Of a DNA stretch of 64,000 nucleotides, positions 30,204 through 41,044 are shown one piece after another (position 1 is the stretch's first letter; every line of letters begins with the position of its first letter). The notes beneath the pieces are model-generated. The model searched no databases and had not been told where the DNA came from. It saw only the letters and a list, made by a program, of their open reading frames with translations. The position numbers were made by a program, and so were the translations under genes. The stretch comes from Odontocerum albicorne (Eukaryota; Arthropoda; Insecta; Trichoptera; Odontoceridae), in the NCBI GenBank assembly GCA_949825065.1, contig OX463859.1, forward strand, positions 13,902,452-13,966,451, given 5' to 3'.

Positions 30204-30769
30204 CTTCTTCTTCTTTCCAGTGTCATGTGAGGTCCTCCCAACGTTGAATATCACCTGATAGTAGACATCTTTGTCTCCGGCAGCCCGAAAACGATCTCCA
30301 ACGCCCCTTATGCCAGTCCAATCACGTATATTGCGGAGCCAAGAGATTCGCCTCCTGCCAACACCTCTTCGGCCTTCTATTTTGTCTTGGATGATCAGGT
30401 GCAGTAATTTGTACTTTGATCCTCTAAGTACATGACCCAAGTAGGACACCTTTCGGATTTGAATATTAGTCAGCTACTCTCTATCAACTTTGAATCTTTT
30501 AAGAGCCCTTGTGTTGCTGACCATATCCGTCCAGGGTATCCGTAGCATTCTCCGGTGCATCCACATTTCGAATGCTTCCAATCGGTTCATACTACCAACT
30601 TTGAGGGTCCATAATTATACTCCATGTAATAACACTGACTAAACGTAGGCTTTGACTAACCGTTGTAGAAGTTTCAAGTTTAGATTATCATCGCAGAATA
30701 CGCTTCTCATTTTATTAAAAGCCGCACGAGATGATTCAATTCTGCACTTGACTTCGGTTTCTGGGTCGA
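30204..30769 (-). mobile_element. 5'-truncated CR1/Jockey-like LINE with (GAA)n tail
   Basis: The minus strand reads almost continuously with three stops: CRIESSRAAFNKMRSVFCDD, LNLKLLQRLVKAYV, RLEAFEMWMHRRMLRIPWTD and VSYLGHVLRGSKYKLL. It continues IIQDKIEGRRGVGRRRISWL and RNIRDWTG. YLGH..RG..Y.LL..I..GKIEG.RG.GR....WL.N.R.W is a well-known insect non-LTR C-terminus. It ends GAAAGAAGAAGAAG and has a 12-bp target duplication. Confidence 0.9.
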
Positions 30770-30781
30770 TATATGACATTT

Positions 30782-31002
30782 AACAACAATTAAAATAGAG
30801 TTAATTGAAATATTTTTCATACATGGACCAAAAATGAAGATTATTAATCGATTAAATGTAACGTAATAATAATATGACTATTGCAATAACATTATATTGT
30901 AAATACATTATAATTACGAAAAACATACTAATATCGTCATAAAGTGTTGTCACATTATAAAAATGAAGATTTGAGACATAAAGATATTATGTTGTATTAC
31001 AC
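30782..31002. other. Unassigned AT-rich stretch
   Basis: Nothing recognised. Confidence 0.4.
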
Positions 31003-31140
31003 TTTAGTTGTATGCAGTACAGCCTGGTAGATTTTTTGCTAAGCTCTTTCAACCAATAACAAGGGTGTTAAACAAGCCTCAAGTGAAAAATAGACTGTTA
31101 CGAGTATCTTCTTAAAAAAATGGATACCAATGGATATTAC
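31003..31140 (-). mobile_element. SINE-A 3' half with an embedded TACGAGTA
   Basis: The tail ACTGCATACAACTAAAGTGT (minus) and GTTATTGGTTGAAAGAGCT are present. The middle reads AGACTGTTACGAGTATCTTC (plus), where other copies read AGACTGGAATCNTTC. Confidence 0.65.
31099..31106. other. Candidate Minos-type excision footprint
   Basis: TACGAGTA sits inside SINE-A. Sister copies align through without it, at a TA-like site, consistent with a six-base insertion. Confidence 0.5.
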
Positions 31141-31229
31141 ACCCGGATTAGAATACAGGTGTTTGTATAAAGAAATTTTTAATACAAACGCAAACAATGA
31201 GTAAATGTTTCCTAAACAGGCAAAATCAG

Positions 31230-31402
31230 TTTTTTTCTTTTCTAAAAGAATAGATATGACCGAAGTCATAGGTAACCTTATACCCTCGAACACTAGGCGG
31301 AAGAAGTGCCTGTGTCGTTCGAGGGGAGTAGCACGGCACGGGACTTGAACCAATGACCTTCTGCACGGTAGTCCAGCGCGTTACCGCGCGTCCATGCACC
31401 AC
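31230..31402 (-). mobile_element. SINE-B short form
   Basis: The minus-strand head GGTGCATGGACGCGCGGTAA has box B GGTTCAAGTCCC. CTCCCCTCGAACGACACAGG and CGAGGGTATAAGGTTACC follow, with an AGAAAAG tail. It is one of the cleanest heads, with A and B boxes both recognisable. Confidence 0.75.
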
Positions 31403-31499
31403 GTTTTATTTGTTTTATTTAAAGTTCTAATTAAGAAATTATCAAGATTTCAGGGCTGACTCTCCCTTAGACTCAATAAGCGCCTCATCTAATACTCAT

Positions 31500-32390
31500 A
31501 GAAAGTCGATAACCTTTTGTGGAAATATAAAAAAAATCATGGCTTATTTTAGCCAAATCCTTTGATGAATTACTTTCCTTTCTAAAAAAACATTTTTATG
31601 ATAACATGTTAAATATGAAAAAAAATATATTTGTAGTTTTCTCAAATGCGTATCTTCTTTGAATATGATCAGTTTAATAGCGTCAAGAAAATTAATAGCT
31701 TCAAATAACAAACACAAATTCATTATAATGGATTTAAGATACAAAATTAAAAGTCTCACTTCAGCACAGTTGGATAACACTTTGTTCGAACCAAAAAGGT
31801 TATAAATGCAATCATTATTAAAAACTCTATCGAAATTACAGGCGAGGTTTCTCAAACTTTCTCACTTTAGTGTCTCGTATTTTATACAATTGTTGGACAT
31901 TAGTTTATCTTATGCTTAAATCGTTGAAGTCAAGATGTATCTGTTTTGATGTTTTTTCTACAGGTTTAAACGAATTCTAAACAGTTTATCGACAATAACT
32001 CTTACTATTTCTAACACAGTTTAAAATTTTATTAAAATTAACATATAAACTATAAAGACATTAACAAAATTCAAATAGAAAATTTAAATGCAATATCCTA
32101 AATCCACATTAATATTAAAATACTGTAAACGTAATAATCAGATTGATTGTTTTCTTCCCTAAATACTTATTCTCACATATTAAAGATTGTCTCACATCAC
32201 TAATCAAGACATTATAATTTCTAGAAACTACATCCGGCCAAGATCTATTACGATACACATGGTTTATTCATGAAACTCTTAAAAGTCTGTCTGCCGACTT
32301 AGTCGCCATGACGTGAGAAACATAAGACTAGTTTGTAGGTTGATTTGACTTTTATAGAAACCATGAAATAAACTGTACAGCGAAAAGACA
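31500..32390. other. Unassigned AT-rich stretch
   Basis: A 103-codon minus-strand frame (31544-31855) has no recognisable domain. Nothing else is seen. Confidence 0.4.
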
Positions 32391-32392
32391 AA

Positions 32393-32590
32393 TAAATACA
32401 CACCATTACGCCATAACGCTATTTGGAGCTCTGTCTTCTATACCTATCTCTTTTGGAAAAGCCTGAGAAAACAGATCTCTACGCCTTTTTATTCATGCAC
32501 ACAGCTCTTACCGCATCCATACGTCTTGACATACGTGCTCTCCGGTTTCCCGTACTTATACTTTCTCGAGAATCGAATATGTATACATTT
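32393..32590 (-). mobile_element. Probable LINE-A 3' end
   Basis: The minus strand gives RMDAVRAVCMNKKA, then RSVFSGFSKRDRYR and GVMV, parallel to the CMDVEEAKD.CR.R..WRSVLSAYP...... end of LINE-A. Confidence 0.4.
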
Positions 32591-32670
32591 GAACATTAAC
32601 ATCGACAAAAAGGAAGCATTGTGTAGTATTATGATTGAATTTTACTGTGGGTTGAGTCTTTTTTGCATAA

Positions 32671-32780
32671 ATATGTCGATTTGACACTCTTTCACAGATA
32701 AAGTCACGCAATTAGTTTTGCATATACATACTCGTATATGTCGATTTGACACTCTTTCACAGATAAAGTCACGCAATTAT
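32671..32780. repeat. 65-bp direct duplication, one copy with a TACTCGTA insertion
   Basis: ATATGTCGATTTGACACTCT through AAAGTCACGCAATTA occurs at 32671 and again at 32736. The junction before copy 1 reads TTTTGCATAAATATG. Before copy 2 it reads TTTTGCATATACATACTCGT then ATATG. Confidence 0.9.
32729..32736. other. Candidate Minos-type excision footprint
   Basis: TACTCGTA is present in the second unit of the duplication and absent from the first, giving a near-internal control. Confidence 0.5.
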
Positions 32781-32910
32781 TTTTTTCTCTTCCTCTTCTA
32801 CTCTTCTTAAGTCAGATTGCCAGATGAAAATTTATGTAATGTATAGTAATGTTATGCTTGGTGGAATTAATGTTACTTTTTTTTTTACCAATATCTCTAT
32901 CTCCGTACCA

Positions 32911-33080
32911 TGCTGATATATTCTGTGGTCTAGTTGGAAGACGTATGTCTTTCAGCCGGGCTACGTGTTTAGTCTGGTTTTTGCTTGGGGTTTCTTTACA
33001 ATCTTTCTAGTGGATTGGAAGAGATTGCTACATAGCATATAAAATCAACATCTTGTACTTTATATAACGGACATGTAATA
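32911..33080 (+). mobile_element. SINE-A copy
   Basis: TTCTGTGGTCTAGTTGGAAG head, GGGCTACGTGTTTAGTCTGG fused middle (box B region deleted) and TCTAGTGGATTGGAAGAGAT tail. Confidence 0.6.
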
Positions 33081-33364
33081 CAACCGTAGCTATTTTTTTA
33101 TTATATACTTTAGGCGTCACTTTGTGGAAATCCATAATTAAGGAATAAAGTTTAAAACACCTGAAGTGTTGTAGCTTACTTTTAGTATATTTATTAGTAT
33201 ATAACTATGTGTATTTCAGCGTACACATTTCAATTAACTCACTTGAAAAAAAAAATACTGAATTTAACCCACTCACTTGAGGAGACACAGTTTGGATATA
33301 TGGAGACAATGAATGGCAATGAACTACTAAACGAGTATACAGTAGACGTGCAAAAATAGTGTAA
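33081..33364. other. Unassigned stretch
   Basis: Nothing recognised. Confidence 0.35.
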
Positions 33365-33525
33365 TTGAATCCAATACAACGATGTTGTCGGTGAGTTTGA
33401 TGGTGTGCAACAGCTCACTCACTTAAGAAAAATAAGCTCCTCGGCATAGCTTCGCTTTCCAGCTAAATTGACGCTAAAATGGCGAGGGAATCGTCGACTA
33501 CGTGCCCTAGTATAACGACGACAGT
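33365..33525 (+). mobile_element. SINE-B body fused to a LINE-A tail
   Basis: GGTGAGTTTGATGGTGTGCA, GCATAGCTTCGCTTTCCAGC and GAGGGAATCGTCGACTACGT are the SINE-B body without its head. LINE-A 3' sequence follows at once in the same orientation. Confidence 0.65.
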
Positions 33526-33720
33526 CAGAAGTGCAAGGTGTGCGTATAAGTAAGGTAGATCGAAAAGAAATATGACTGCATCAAATGTATCAGATTTTGA
33601 AAGAAGGTTAAGTGAAAGTTGTGTGCTAGGATAGAACAGTTTAGAGATCAGCTTTATCTGCCTACCTTGCGAGGGATACGGCGTGATTATATGTACTCGT
33701 ATGTACTCCATAATGTAGCT
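33526..33720 (+). mobile_element. LINE-A 3' terminus
   Basis: A frameshifted VR.SK..SY-KRRL block is followed by SLEISFICLPCEGYGV and a TATGTACTCGTATGTACTCC end carrying a TACTCGTA at 33694. Confidence 0.6.
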
Positions 33721-33724
33721 CAAC

Positions 33725-34080
33725 ACCTTTTTTATTTATTTATTTTACACATGACAAGAAATATACATAATTTGCGAAAAAATATCGGGTAATTTAGTTT
33801 GGCCACAATTTTAATGGATCTGGATTTGTTGCCTTTCATTTGTCGTGTCCCCAGTAAACTAGGCTTTTGCGTGTATTTCACAGAAGACATATATGTTAGC
33901 ATGAAAAAATAAATCGATAATTCTTTCCGATTTTTGATTATATAAAACCCCGTTGCACATTCTCATCAACCTGAAAAACAGTGACACTCAATTACATATG
34001 TATACATCACGCGAAATCAAACTCCTCACACTTCATCACTCCAGACAGACCAAAACATCACTTTTACATACACGACACAT
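33725..34080 (+). mobile_element. Family E interspersed repeat, longest copy
   Basis: About 355 bp: TTGCGAAAAAATATCGGGTA, GGATCTGGATTTGTTGCC, GTCGTGTCCCCAGTAAACTA and CCGATTTTTGATTATATAAA. The end is C-rich (CACTTCATCACTCCAGACAG). No open frame, tRNA-like box or inverted ends are seen. Confidence 0.7.
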
Positions 34081-34380
34081 GTGTTTGGAATCTTTGGACT
34101 AAGAGGACCCTATCGTTTACTGTTGATTAATTCATCGCATAGACAGTTACATAATACTAATTTAAATTTCAGCGATTTCGTAATGTGTTCACATTAATAC
34201 AATGTTTTTCAACATACCTCAACGAGATAAAATATTGACTCGTGTCCTTCTTCTTTTCAGGGATTAGGAAACTTTTAATTGAACCTATATAAATATTTTT
34301 TTATTTAATAAAAATATAATCTACTACTATTTGAACTTAAAAAAAAAATACATTTGAACACTTTTTTCTCAGCTACTTCA
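34081..34380. other. Unassigned stretch
   Basis: Nothing recognised. Confidence 0.35.
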
Positions 34381-34384
34381 ATAG

Positions 34385-34895
34385 GACTTACCATCTTTAC
34401 GTATTTGATGAAATGTGGATGTGGAAAACACTGAAATGAGTTGAAAACACGTAGTAGAAATGGATGTTTGTATACCAGAATACGAAATGAAGCGAGTAGA
34501 GAAGAACGTGAACTTAAGGATAATGTACGAGGAACTCGTATTAAGGAAGATGAATAAAACCACCTGAGATAATTCGGGTGTGTAGATGAAATGAATGAAA
34601 AAAGAATAACAAAACAAATATAAGTTAGAAATGTGAGTGGAAACCGTACAAGAAGAAGATGAACCATAGTAGGGTTGAATATCGTGAAAGAAAGAAATGC
34701 AAAAAATCAAAGAAATAGTAAGAGTTTTATGACAAAGTGTATATGTTAGATATCCCACGGTTTGAAAATGTGGCGCTCTCTACTCTCTGCCGACCCTGAC
34801 AGGGAATCTGCGTAATGTTATATTATAACATGTATGAACCTACTCTCTGCTTACCCTGACGGGGAGACTGCGTAAGGGTATACATGTATGAACAT
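34385..34895 (+). mobile_element. LINE-A 3' fragment with duplicated terminus
   Basis: Patches: IRNEASREERELKDNV, a RMNEKRITKQI block and ALSTLCRP.QGICV. The last 70 bases are duplicated: CCTACTCTCTGCCGACCCTG at 34790 and CCTACTCTCTGCTTACCCTG at 34840, each followed by ACATGTATGAAC. Confidence 0.65.
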
Positions 34896-35380
34896 ATTCA
34901 TTATTAATCCATACAAGCAAGCCGTTTTTCAATCGGGCAGGCAGAAACGACTGAGCGCTGGACATTTCTATCACGATATTCACCTTTCGTTTCTTCAACA
35001 TTAATACATCTCAAAATTTCATTCATTTTTTCTAACTATTCTTTTCTCGGCCAACAGTAGACGGGATCTAATTAAAACATTTATAAACAAATCCTAAGGA
35101 TTACACTGTTTCGTAAGACACTTTTGTTTACATGTGGGAGTTTTAATAGTAAACTTTTTAGCTACACTCTTGTAATTTTTGCTGTCAACTGGATCAATTC
35201 GCAAATCACAACTTGTGGTACTACGGTGATAATCGAGTTAATAATTTCTAAAGCGATCTCCATTCAGCCTTACATCGGTACATTTTCGGACCGATTGGGT
35301 ACTCCAATCTAGTGGAGTCAAAGGATAGTTTTATTGCATTCAAAGTTTTCTGTAAAAGTACTAGCAACTTGCTAGGCTGT
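34896..35380. other. Unassigned stretch
   Basis: No family recognised. Confidence 0.4.
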
Positions 35381-35384
35381 TTGA

Positions 35385-35550
35385 ACTCCAGGCCTTAAAA
35401 CGTTTTATAAGTACATTTTCAGCGTTGCGAGTCATTTTCCTTCTACCGTGATGTCGGACCACTGTTACTGTTATTTTTTCACACTCAAGTGTATTACTGC
35501 CGCAGGAGAAGTCCCTTTGGACAGTTCCTCCTTCGTCACTACGCGACGTC
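35385..35550. repeat. Family I repeat copy
   Basis: Aligns with 15370-15498 through TTATTTTTTCACACTCAAGT, GCCGCAGGAGAAGTCCCTTT and GGACAGTTCCTCCTTCGTCA. Confidence 0.35.
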
Positions 35551-35689
35551 ACGCTTATAAAAAATAAAGGAGGTTTCGATTTCTAGTGTAGATCGTATTG
35601 GATGGGGACTTATTTTGCCCCCTAGAATAATGTAGATGTTAGTGGGATCAAACTGAACTGTAGACAATATAACCTGGCATTCTTATCTC

Positions 35690-35912
35690 ATTTTGTAACA
35701 TTATTAAACTTTCGTTATATACCATATAATCTGGCTGATTATTTGACATGTGGTATTATCTTCCGACCAACCAGAAATATGTAAATGAGATAAAGTGAAA
35801 ATGTCAGAATGAAACTCTTTTTAATAAAATTGGATGCCAACGAGAATCGAACCAATAGCTTCCGGGTCGAAATATTGGCGTCTTACTAAATAGGCCACGA
35901 AGGTCGTGATTT
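35690..35912 (-). mobile_element. SINE-A, nearly full length
   Basis: The minus-strand head ACCTTCGTGGCCTATTTAGT has box B TTGGTTCGATTCTCGTTGGC. CATTCTGACATTTTCACTTT and CTGGTTGGTCGGAAGATAAT follow, with the tail AACGAAAGTTTAATAATG. Confidence 0.75.
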
Positions 35913-36217
35913 TACGTATCCGCATTTAAAAATTGCAAATTCAAAAATGACTGAACTGAACAAATTGTACTTACACATAAATTAAAAAAAATCACGCAGT
36001 TTCCCTATCGGAGTAGGCAAATATGACTAAATTTATCTTTTCCGACTTTCGTAGTTCCCTTCCTCGATATTAAACATCATCGCATACAACTTCATCGATT
36101 TTTCTGGCTCCCAACCATTCCTTTTTTTAAATTTCAATAAACTGTCTTAAATATACGCTCCTTGGCCGGCATTAAATAATAACTAACTAAAAAACATACG
36201 AGCCATACATACTAATT
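35913..36217. other. Unassigned stretch
   Basis: Nothing recognised. Confidence 0.35.
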
Positions 36218-36400
36218 GCCGTGCGGTTATTTTTTCAACTAACCAGAAAGATGTCTTTAGAGGTCTTAAGTACTCGTATATAACATACTTGACAGGAACC
36301 TTTTTTGATAAAAACAATAGTGCTAACGGGAATAGAACGCCTGACGCCTATCTACCAGCCCGAGGGTTCTTCCCAACTAAGCCACGGAGGTTGTTCTTGG
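36218..36400 (-). mobile_element. SINE-A copy with an embedded TACTCGTA
   Basis: The minus-strand head CCGTGGCTTAGTTGGGAAGA has box B GCGTTCTATTCCCGTTAGC. The middle is disrupted at 36271-36278 by TACTCGTA, where other copies read AAGTGAAAATCAGAC. Confidence 0.65.
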
Positions 36401-36424
36401 CCTTATCGCATGCAGCAGTGCGTT

Positions 36425-36530
36425 TTTAGCATCTTTCTCTATTTTACCCCATACGAATACACTACACTACACCTAAAACCGAACGTGTTACTATCACACA
36501 GCGAAAAAATTACAAAGGTTTCTTTGTAGT
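36425..36530. repeat. Family H repeat, inverted copy
   Basis: AATACACTACACTACACCTA, AAACCGAACGTGTTACTATC and CAAAGGTTTCTTTGTAG are the reverse complement of 51240-51330. Confidence 0.55.
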
Positions 36531-36620
36531 TCGACTTTTTTCCGAATATGTTTTTTTTTAAATATATTATACATATATGTTACATGTGAGGGGAAGCACC
36601 GTATCTAAAGGTCACAGCCG

Positions 36621-37095
36621 ACCAGCTTCCTATCCTCACATCCAGACCAGCTTCCTATCCTCACATCCAGACCAGCTTCCTATCTTCACATCCAGACCAG
36701 CTTCCTATCCTCACATCCAGACCAGCTTCCTATCCTCACATCCAGACCAGCTTCCTATCCTCACATCCAGACCAGCTTCCTATCCTCACATCCAGACCAA
36801 CTTCCTATCCTCACATCCAGACCAGCTTCCTATCCTCACATCCAGACCAGCTTCCTATCCTCACATCCAGACCAGCTTCCTATCCTCACATCCAGACCAG
36901 CTTCCTATCCTCACATCCAGACCACCTTCCTATCCTCACATCCAGACCAGCTTCCTATCCTCACATCCAGACCAGCTTCCTATCCTCACATCCAGACCAG
37001 CTTCCTATCCTCACATCCAGACCAGCTTCCTATCCTCACATCCAGACCAGCTTCCTATCCTCACATCCAGACCAGCTTACTATCTTAACATCCAA
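36621..37095. repeat. 25-bp satellite array, 19 units
   Basis: Units start with ACCAGCTTCCTATCCTCACA and recur every 25 bp from 36621 to 37071, mostly identical, with a diverged last unit (CTTACTATCTTAACA). Because 25 is not a multiple of three and the unit has no stop in any forward frame, the array reads through as a 25-residue repeat over about 160 codons. That frame is judged accidental. The homogeneity suggests recent expansion. Confidence 0.97.
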
Positions 37096-37915
37096 TTATT
37101 TTTGAAATTCTTTTTATGCATTTTTCACATACCTATCATTAAATTTAAATTCCGTTACGTTGCAAGACGCTTATTTTTTTCCTCAGAGATTTCGGGTTCT
37201 ATTCCCGATGGTACCAACAATACCAATAAAGAAAAAGGCTCCCTGCCTGGCAAATAAGCTTAGTCTAGTAACAATATTCACACGCGCCGAGTACGTGTTC
37301 AAGTCTTGCCTCATCACCGCGAGTTCTATGCCTACTGCAGTGGTTCAATTACTGAGATCGAAGATTATATTATCACCCGGCCACACTATTTAATACATCC
37401 GGATCACTAATTTGGATAAGGTGAATAATACCATACAAAAGAAGGAATATGATAATGTACATAAACATGTGATGGACAATAATTGTGGACATGCATCTTC
37501 GACCCTTCACTGACTTGCTGAAAGGGTTGAAAAATCCCGGATGCCGCCCCTATAAAGCGTTCTATAGTGATCTTATTGAACTTTAAATTTGATTAATTTG
37601 AATGTTTTCTATTATATTTCAGTCAGCGGTTGAAAACATTTTGATAACGAAAAATTAAACTAATATGTTCCTGTTTCTCGGATAGATGCTTTTAAAACCA
37701 AATCGTCGTTGCTTACTTCATTCCAAACGAGTTAAATGGATATTCTTATGAAAGGTTTACACTCATAAATTGGAAAATTGGATAAAAAGACCAAAACACA
37801 AATAAATGTACAACACATTTGTTATAAATTACTAACGCAGATTTATGCAAGTAAGAATTTATATACACACAAATACGTTGGTATATTTATTTATTTAAAA
37901 CTTCACTGTGAACAA
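37096..37915. other. Unassigned stretch
   Basis: No recognised family. Short frames spanning 37160-37393 show no domain. Confidence 0.4.
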
Positions 37916-38000
37916 TATGGCGGTCGTGTTACCTAGTGACAATCTCTTTCAAGCAAACATACAATTGTGTTACGAAGTTTTGGGTGAAAGGTGGGGGATT
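37916..38000 (-). mobile_element. SINE-A-like fragment
   Basis: ATGGCGGTCGTGTTACCTAG, GACAATCTCTTTCAAGC and TTTTGGGTGAAAGGTGG are a diverged SINE-A 3' block. Confidence 0.4.
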
Positions 38001-39184
38001 TACATTATTAATGCAGAGAAAAAATATTGTTAAATAAAAATAATTAAAAAAGTGAACAACGTCATTACTTGAGAAGGAAAATTTTTTGAAAAAGGAGTGA
38101 TGGAAAACCAGGAAAACACATTTTGTCTCTGAAGAGATATGTCATGTTTTTTAATTCCCTTTTTGAAGGATATCAACGATGGTGTGATCGTTTTGTAAAC
38201 CAGTGGCACTATAAGGATGGGGCAAGCCAGAAAAGAATCATTGGTTTACAAAAACTAAATAGTTAGCCACATCCTGTCTTGCAATATGAAAGGGGATGAA
38301 AATATTCATAGATAAAGACGTTTTGTTACCCATGCATAAAATTTAAAACTTTATTGGAACACACTTTAGATGATCCAATGACGGAATGTAAAAAGCAACT
38401 GCTTGTCGTATTGCATGGCATTGTACTCAAGCGAGTTTTGAGTAAATACGCATCAAGAGGTTTGAAATAACTTCAAGTACTTACAGTATAATAATGCATA
38501 CAGAATCATATTTAGACTGCCAAATATAATATAATGCTTTAAAGATAGTCATCTGCCTGATTTTAAATTACTTCTGAGCCAACAAGTATAGGGAATAATA
38601 ATCTAACTGACAACTCATTAATTTGAATTATAGCAAATCAACAATTTATGCTACGCCACTGAAGAATGTGATGAGAAAGTGAATAAAGGATTTTCACAAA
38701 AACTGAATAATGTAAACAGGATAGTTTTTTTTTTATTTGATAAAGTAATCTGTAATACAAACATTTGCCAAAGGCTATATCTATATACAAATTTATGTCT
38801 TAAGAAATTTATATGTTATAACTATGAACTAACTTAATTTAAATTCCATACATGTATTTTTTATTTTTAATAATCTTAATATTTAATATCTTAGAAATAG
38901 TTGATACCTACATCTTAACTTACAACTAGATAACAATTCTCACAACTAATTATTTAAATACAAATTGTTAAATAGCAGAGTTATTGGTTTTTATTTTAAT
39001 AAGAGTTTTTTTTTAATTTATTTTATTTAAAAATATAATAACCTTTTTACAAATCGCATAGTAATTTTAAAGCAGGAGATTATGTAGAAAAGTTATGTGT
39101 ACTTGGTCTTTTTCTTTCTGAAAATTAAAAATTTTTAATCAAAAAAGTCTATTTTATATTTCATTAACCCTCGTACATAACATT
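38001..39184. other. Unassigned AT-rich stretch
   Basis: No gene or repeat family recognised over about 1.2 kb. Confidence 0.4.
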
Positions 39185-39330
39185 TCGAACAATATGGTAT
39201 TGACGGAGCCGAATAACTGCTATAGAAATGCATGAACTGAGATTAAAACATGTGGTGAGATCTCTGACAGAAGATGAAATGAAGTGATAATAGATGAATT
39301 AGAAGATAGGAAGGGAAGATGATCTTATTC
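39185..39330 (+). mobile_element. LINE-A fragment
   Basis: GGTATTGACGGAGCCGAATA, ACTGCTATAGAAATGCATGA and ATCTCTGACAGAAGATGAAATG match the AVEMRALR and RIRNE region of LINE-A. Confidence 0.5.
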
Positions 39331-39599
39331 AAGGATTGATAGCAACGTGTAATATCTAACAATGTTGAAGATAGATCCTTCTCTACATGTTTTAGATACA
39401 TCATTCAGTTCTTCAAAGATAAACTAATGCTCGTGAGTAGCTACTTTTGTCTCATTAGTGTTACGAATTGTTTAGATACTTGAAATGTCAAGACAAACCA
39501 AAACACAAAGAAATATACTTGAATCAAAATCAAACACACGGATTTCCTGCAGAATTCTGATTTATAATTATACCTTAAGAAACAATATAACAAAATACT
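39331..39599. other. Unassigned stretch
   Basis: Nothing recognised. Confidence 0.35.
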
Positions 39600-39717
39600 T
39601 TTTTTCATTGATTCAAGTCGTATTAAGTAGGAAGAAGGACATTTTATGGTAGGTTGAGCGGCTAGAACAAATGAATGGGGAAAGATTAACAAAAAAAGTG
39701 TTTCAAATTTGAAAATT
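39600..39717 (+). mobile_element. LINE-A fragment
   Basis: TATGGTAGGTTGAGCGGCTA, GAACAAATGAATGGGGAAAG and ATTAACAAAAAAAGTG correspond to the WFGHVERMNE.RLTKKV block. Confidence 0.5.
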
Positions 39718-40010
39718 AGGTTCTTCTTCTTTCGAATGGTACCCTCCATCATCACCCTGTCGTATAGCTCATGACTGAGCATCGCGTCTCCCATGATAGC
39801 CTCTGACGACTCCTTTCCATCCATCCCTGCACTACGCGGCTCGAATGGCAGTAGTTAAGGATAGTCCAGTTACATATTTTACTTGGTGAGTCTAACTTAT
39901 TCTTCTTTTTGTGCGTCGTCCTCCCATGTTTCCAGTAACCACAAACCACTCCAAACTGTCTCGTTGGCCACGAACAATACGCCCCAAAGAATAGGAGAAT
40001 TTGCCGAAAG
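39718..40010 (-). mobile_element. Possible LINE 3' end with GAA-rich tail
   Basis: The minus strand ends in GAAAGAAGAAGAA like the LINEs at 20211 and 30204, and reads IVNSMLSANSPILWG, then ETWEDDAQKE and MDGKESSEAIM...YDRVMMEGTI. It may interrupt the LINE-A copy at 39717, but no target duplication was confirmed. Confidence 0.35.
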
Positions 40011-40257
40011 CATACTGTTGACAATCTGTCTGTGATTATCGGTGTCCTTCAATATTTCTTGATAGATGATATGGAAATATTAAATAGCGTTGCCGGATGA
40101 CAATACTGTTTTCGGACCTAGTAATCAAGCCGTCAGGGATCACAACCACTACTAGAGGTAGGCATGGTGTTCGTCATAGCACGTGTTGGCAACACTACCA
40201 CTCGTGAACAAACAACAAAACTCTGAACAAGCAACAAAAATCTAATCTAGTTTTTTC

Positions 40258-40350
40258 CGCCTAGTACTGGCTAGTTGGAAAAGATTGTCACATGGAAAAA
40301 AGCCCGCCAGGTGATGCTATATACAATGAAAGTGTAATGCAATACAATAT
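40258..40350 (+). mobile_element. SINE-A 3' end
   Basis: CTGGCTAGTTGGAAAAGATT, CATGGAAAAAAGCCCGCCAGG and a GTAATGCAATACAAT tail. Confidence 0.6.
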
Positions 40351-40379
40351 TAGAGGGCGGGAGGGGTAAAGTATACCTA

Positions 40380-40560
40380 TGACTTCTGTTATATTTAAAC
40401 ATGCCAATATACTTAGCTCGATTCCCTTTGGTGTGGCATCGGATCCAGTACAGCGGCGTGCCAATGAGTTTGCTGGTGTGCAACGGCTAACTTACTGAAT
40501 TAAGAGAAAATAAGAAAGAAATAAAACTCCAAGGCACAGCTTCACAACAACGACGAGTCT
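40380..40560 (+). mobile_element. SINE-B body fused to a LINE-A tail
   Basis: GTGTGGCATCGGATCCAGTA, CAGCGGCGTGCCAATGAGTT and ACAACGACGA are the SINE-B body. As at 33365, LINE-A 3' sequence follows directly in the same orientation. Confidence 0.65.
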
Positions 40561-40770
40561 AATATGAGTGGAAGGTGTGGTAGAGAATAACAAGGAAAGT
40601 TTGGTTGAATCGAGTGAATGATATTTAGAAAGAAGGAAATGTAAAAAAAACGTATATATTGTTTGACAATTTACAATGTAGAAAAAGCGAAAGATGTGTG
40701 ACGCGATAGGAAAGTCTGACGTTTTCTCCTATCTACCTGTCCAGACAGGGAAACGGCATGGTAGTATATG
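40561..40770 (+). mobile_element. LINE-A 3' terminus
   Basis: CGR-RIT.KVWLNRVNDI-KEGN is followed by MCDAIGKSDVFSYLPVQTGK and GCATGGTAGTATATGAAATATG. Confidence 0.65.
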
Positions 40771-41044
40771 AAATATGTTTGTATGGTTTTAATTCCAAAC
40801 TGTTAATTCAACAACTTTTAATTTTGAATTCAATTGCTATCCAATTTCTAAAGATTGATATACATACAATATTTTAATTGCGTTTCGTTCTTTCGCTCGC
40901 GTTCTCCCTCTCTGTGGCGAACTTCGAAAACGGTATTCTCGTATATTGGATCAAATAAAAATTTCGTTGTAAGGTATGACAATTCACATAACAAATTACT
41001 TAACATTCATTTCCATAACTCTGATTACTCATCACTATACCACT

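Noticed and set aside
31544..31855. A 103-codon minus-strand frame
   Set aside because: No domain, no homology recognised and AT-driven composition. Such frames are expected by chance in 64 kb.
36621..37095. CRISPR-like regularity
   Set aside because: Direct head-to-tail units without spacers in a eukaryotic context. This is a satellite, not a CRISPR array.
36577..37257. A 226-codon open frame of repeated peptides
   Set aside because: It is a read-through of the 25-bp satellite, whose unit has no stops in any forward frame. It starts and ends in unrelated non-coding DNA.
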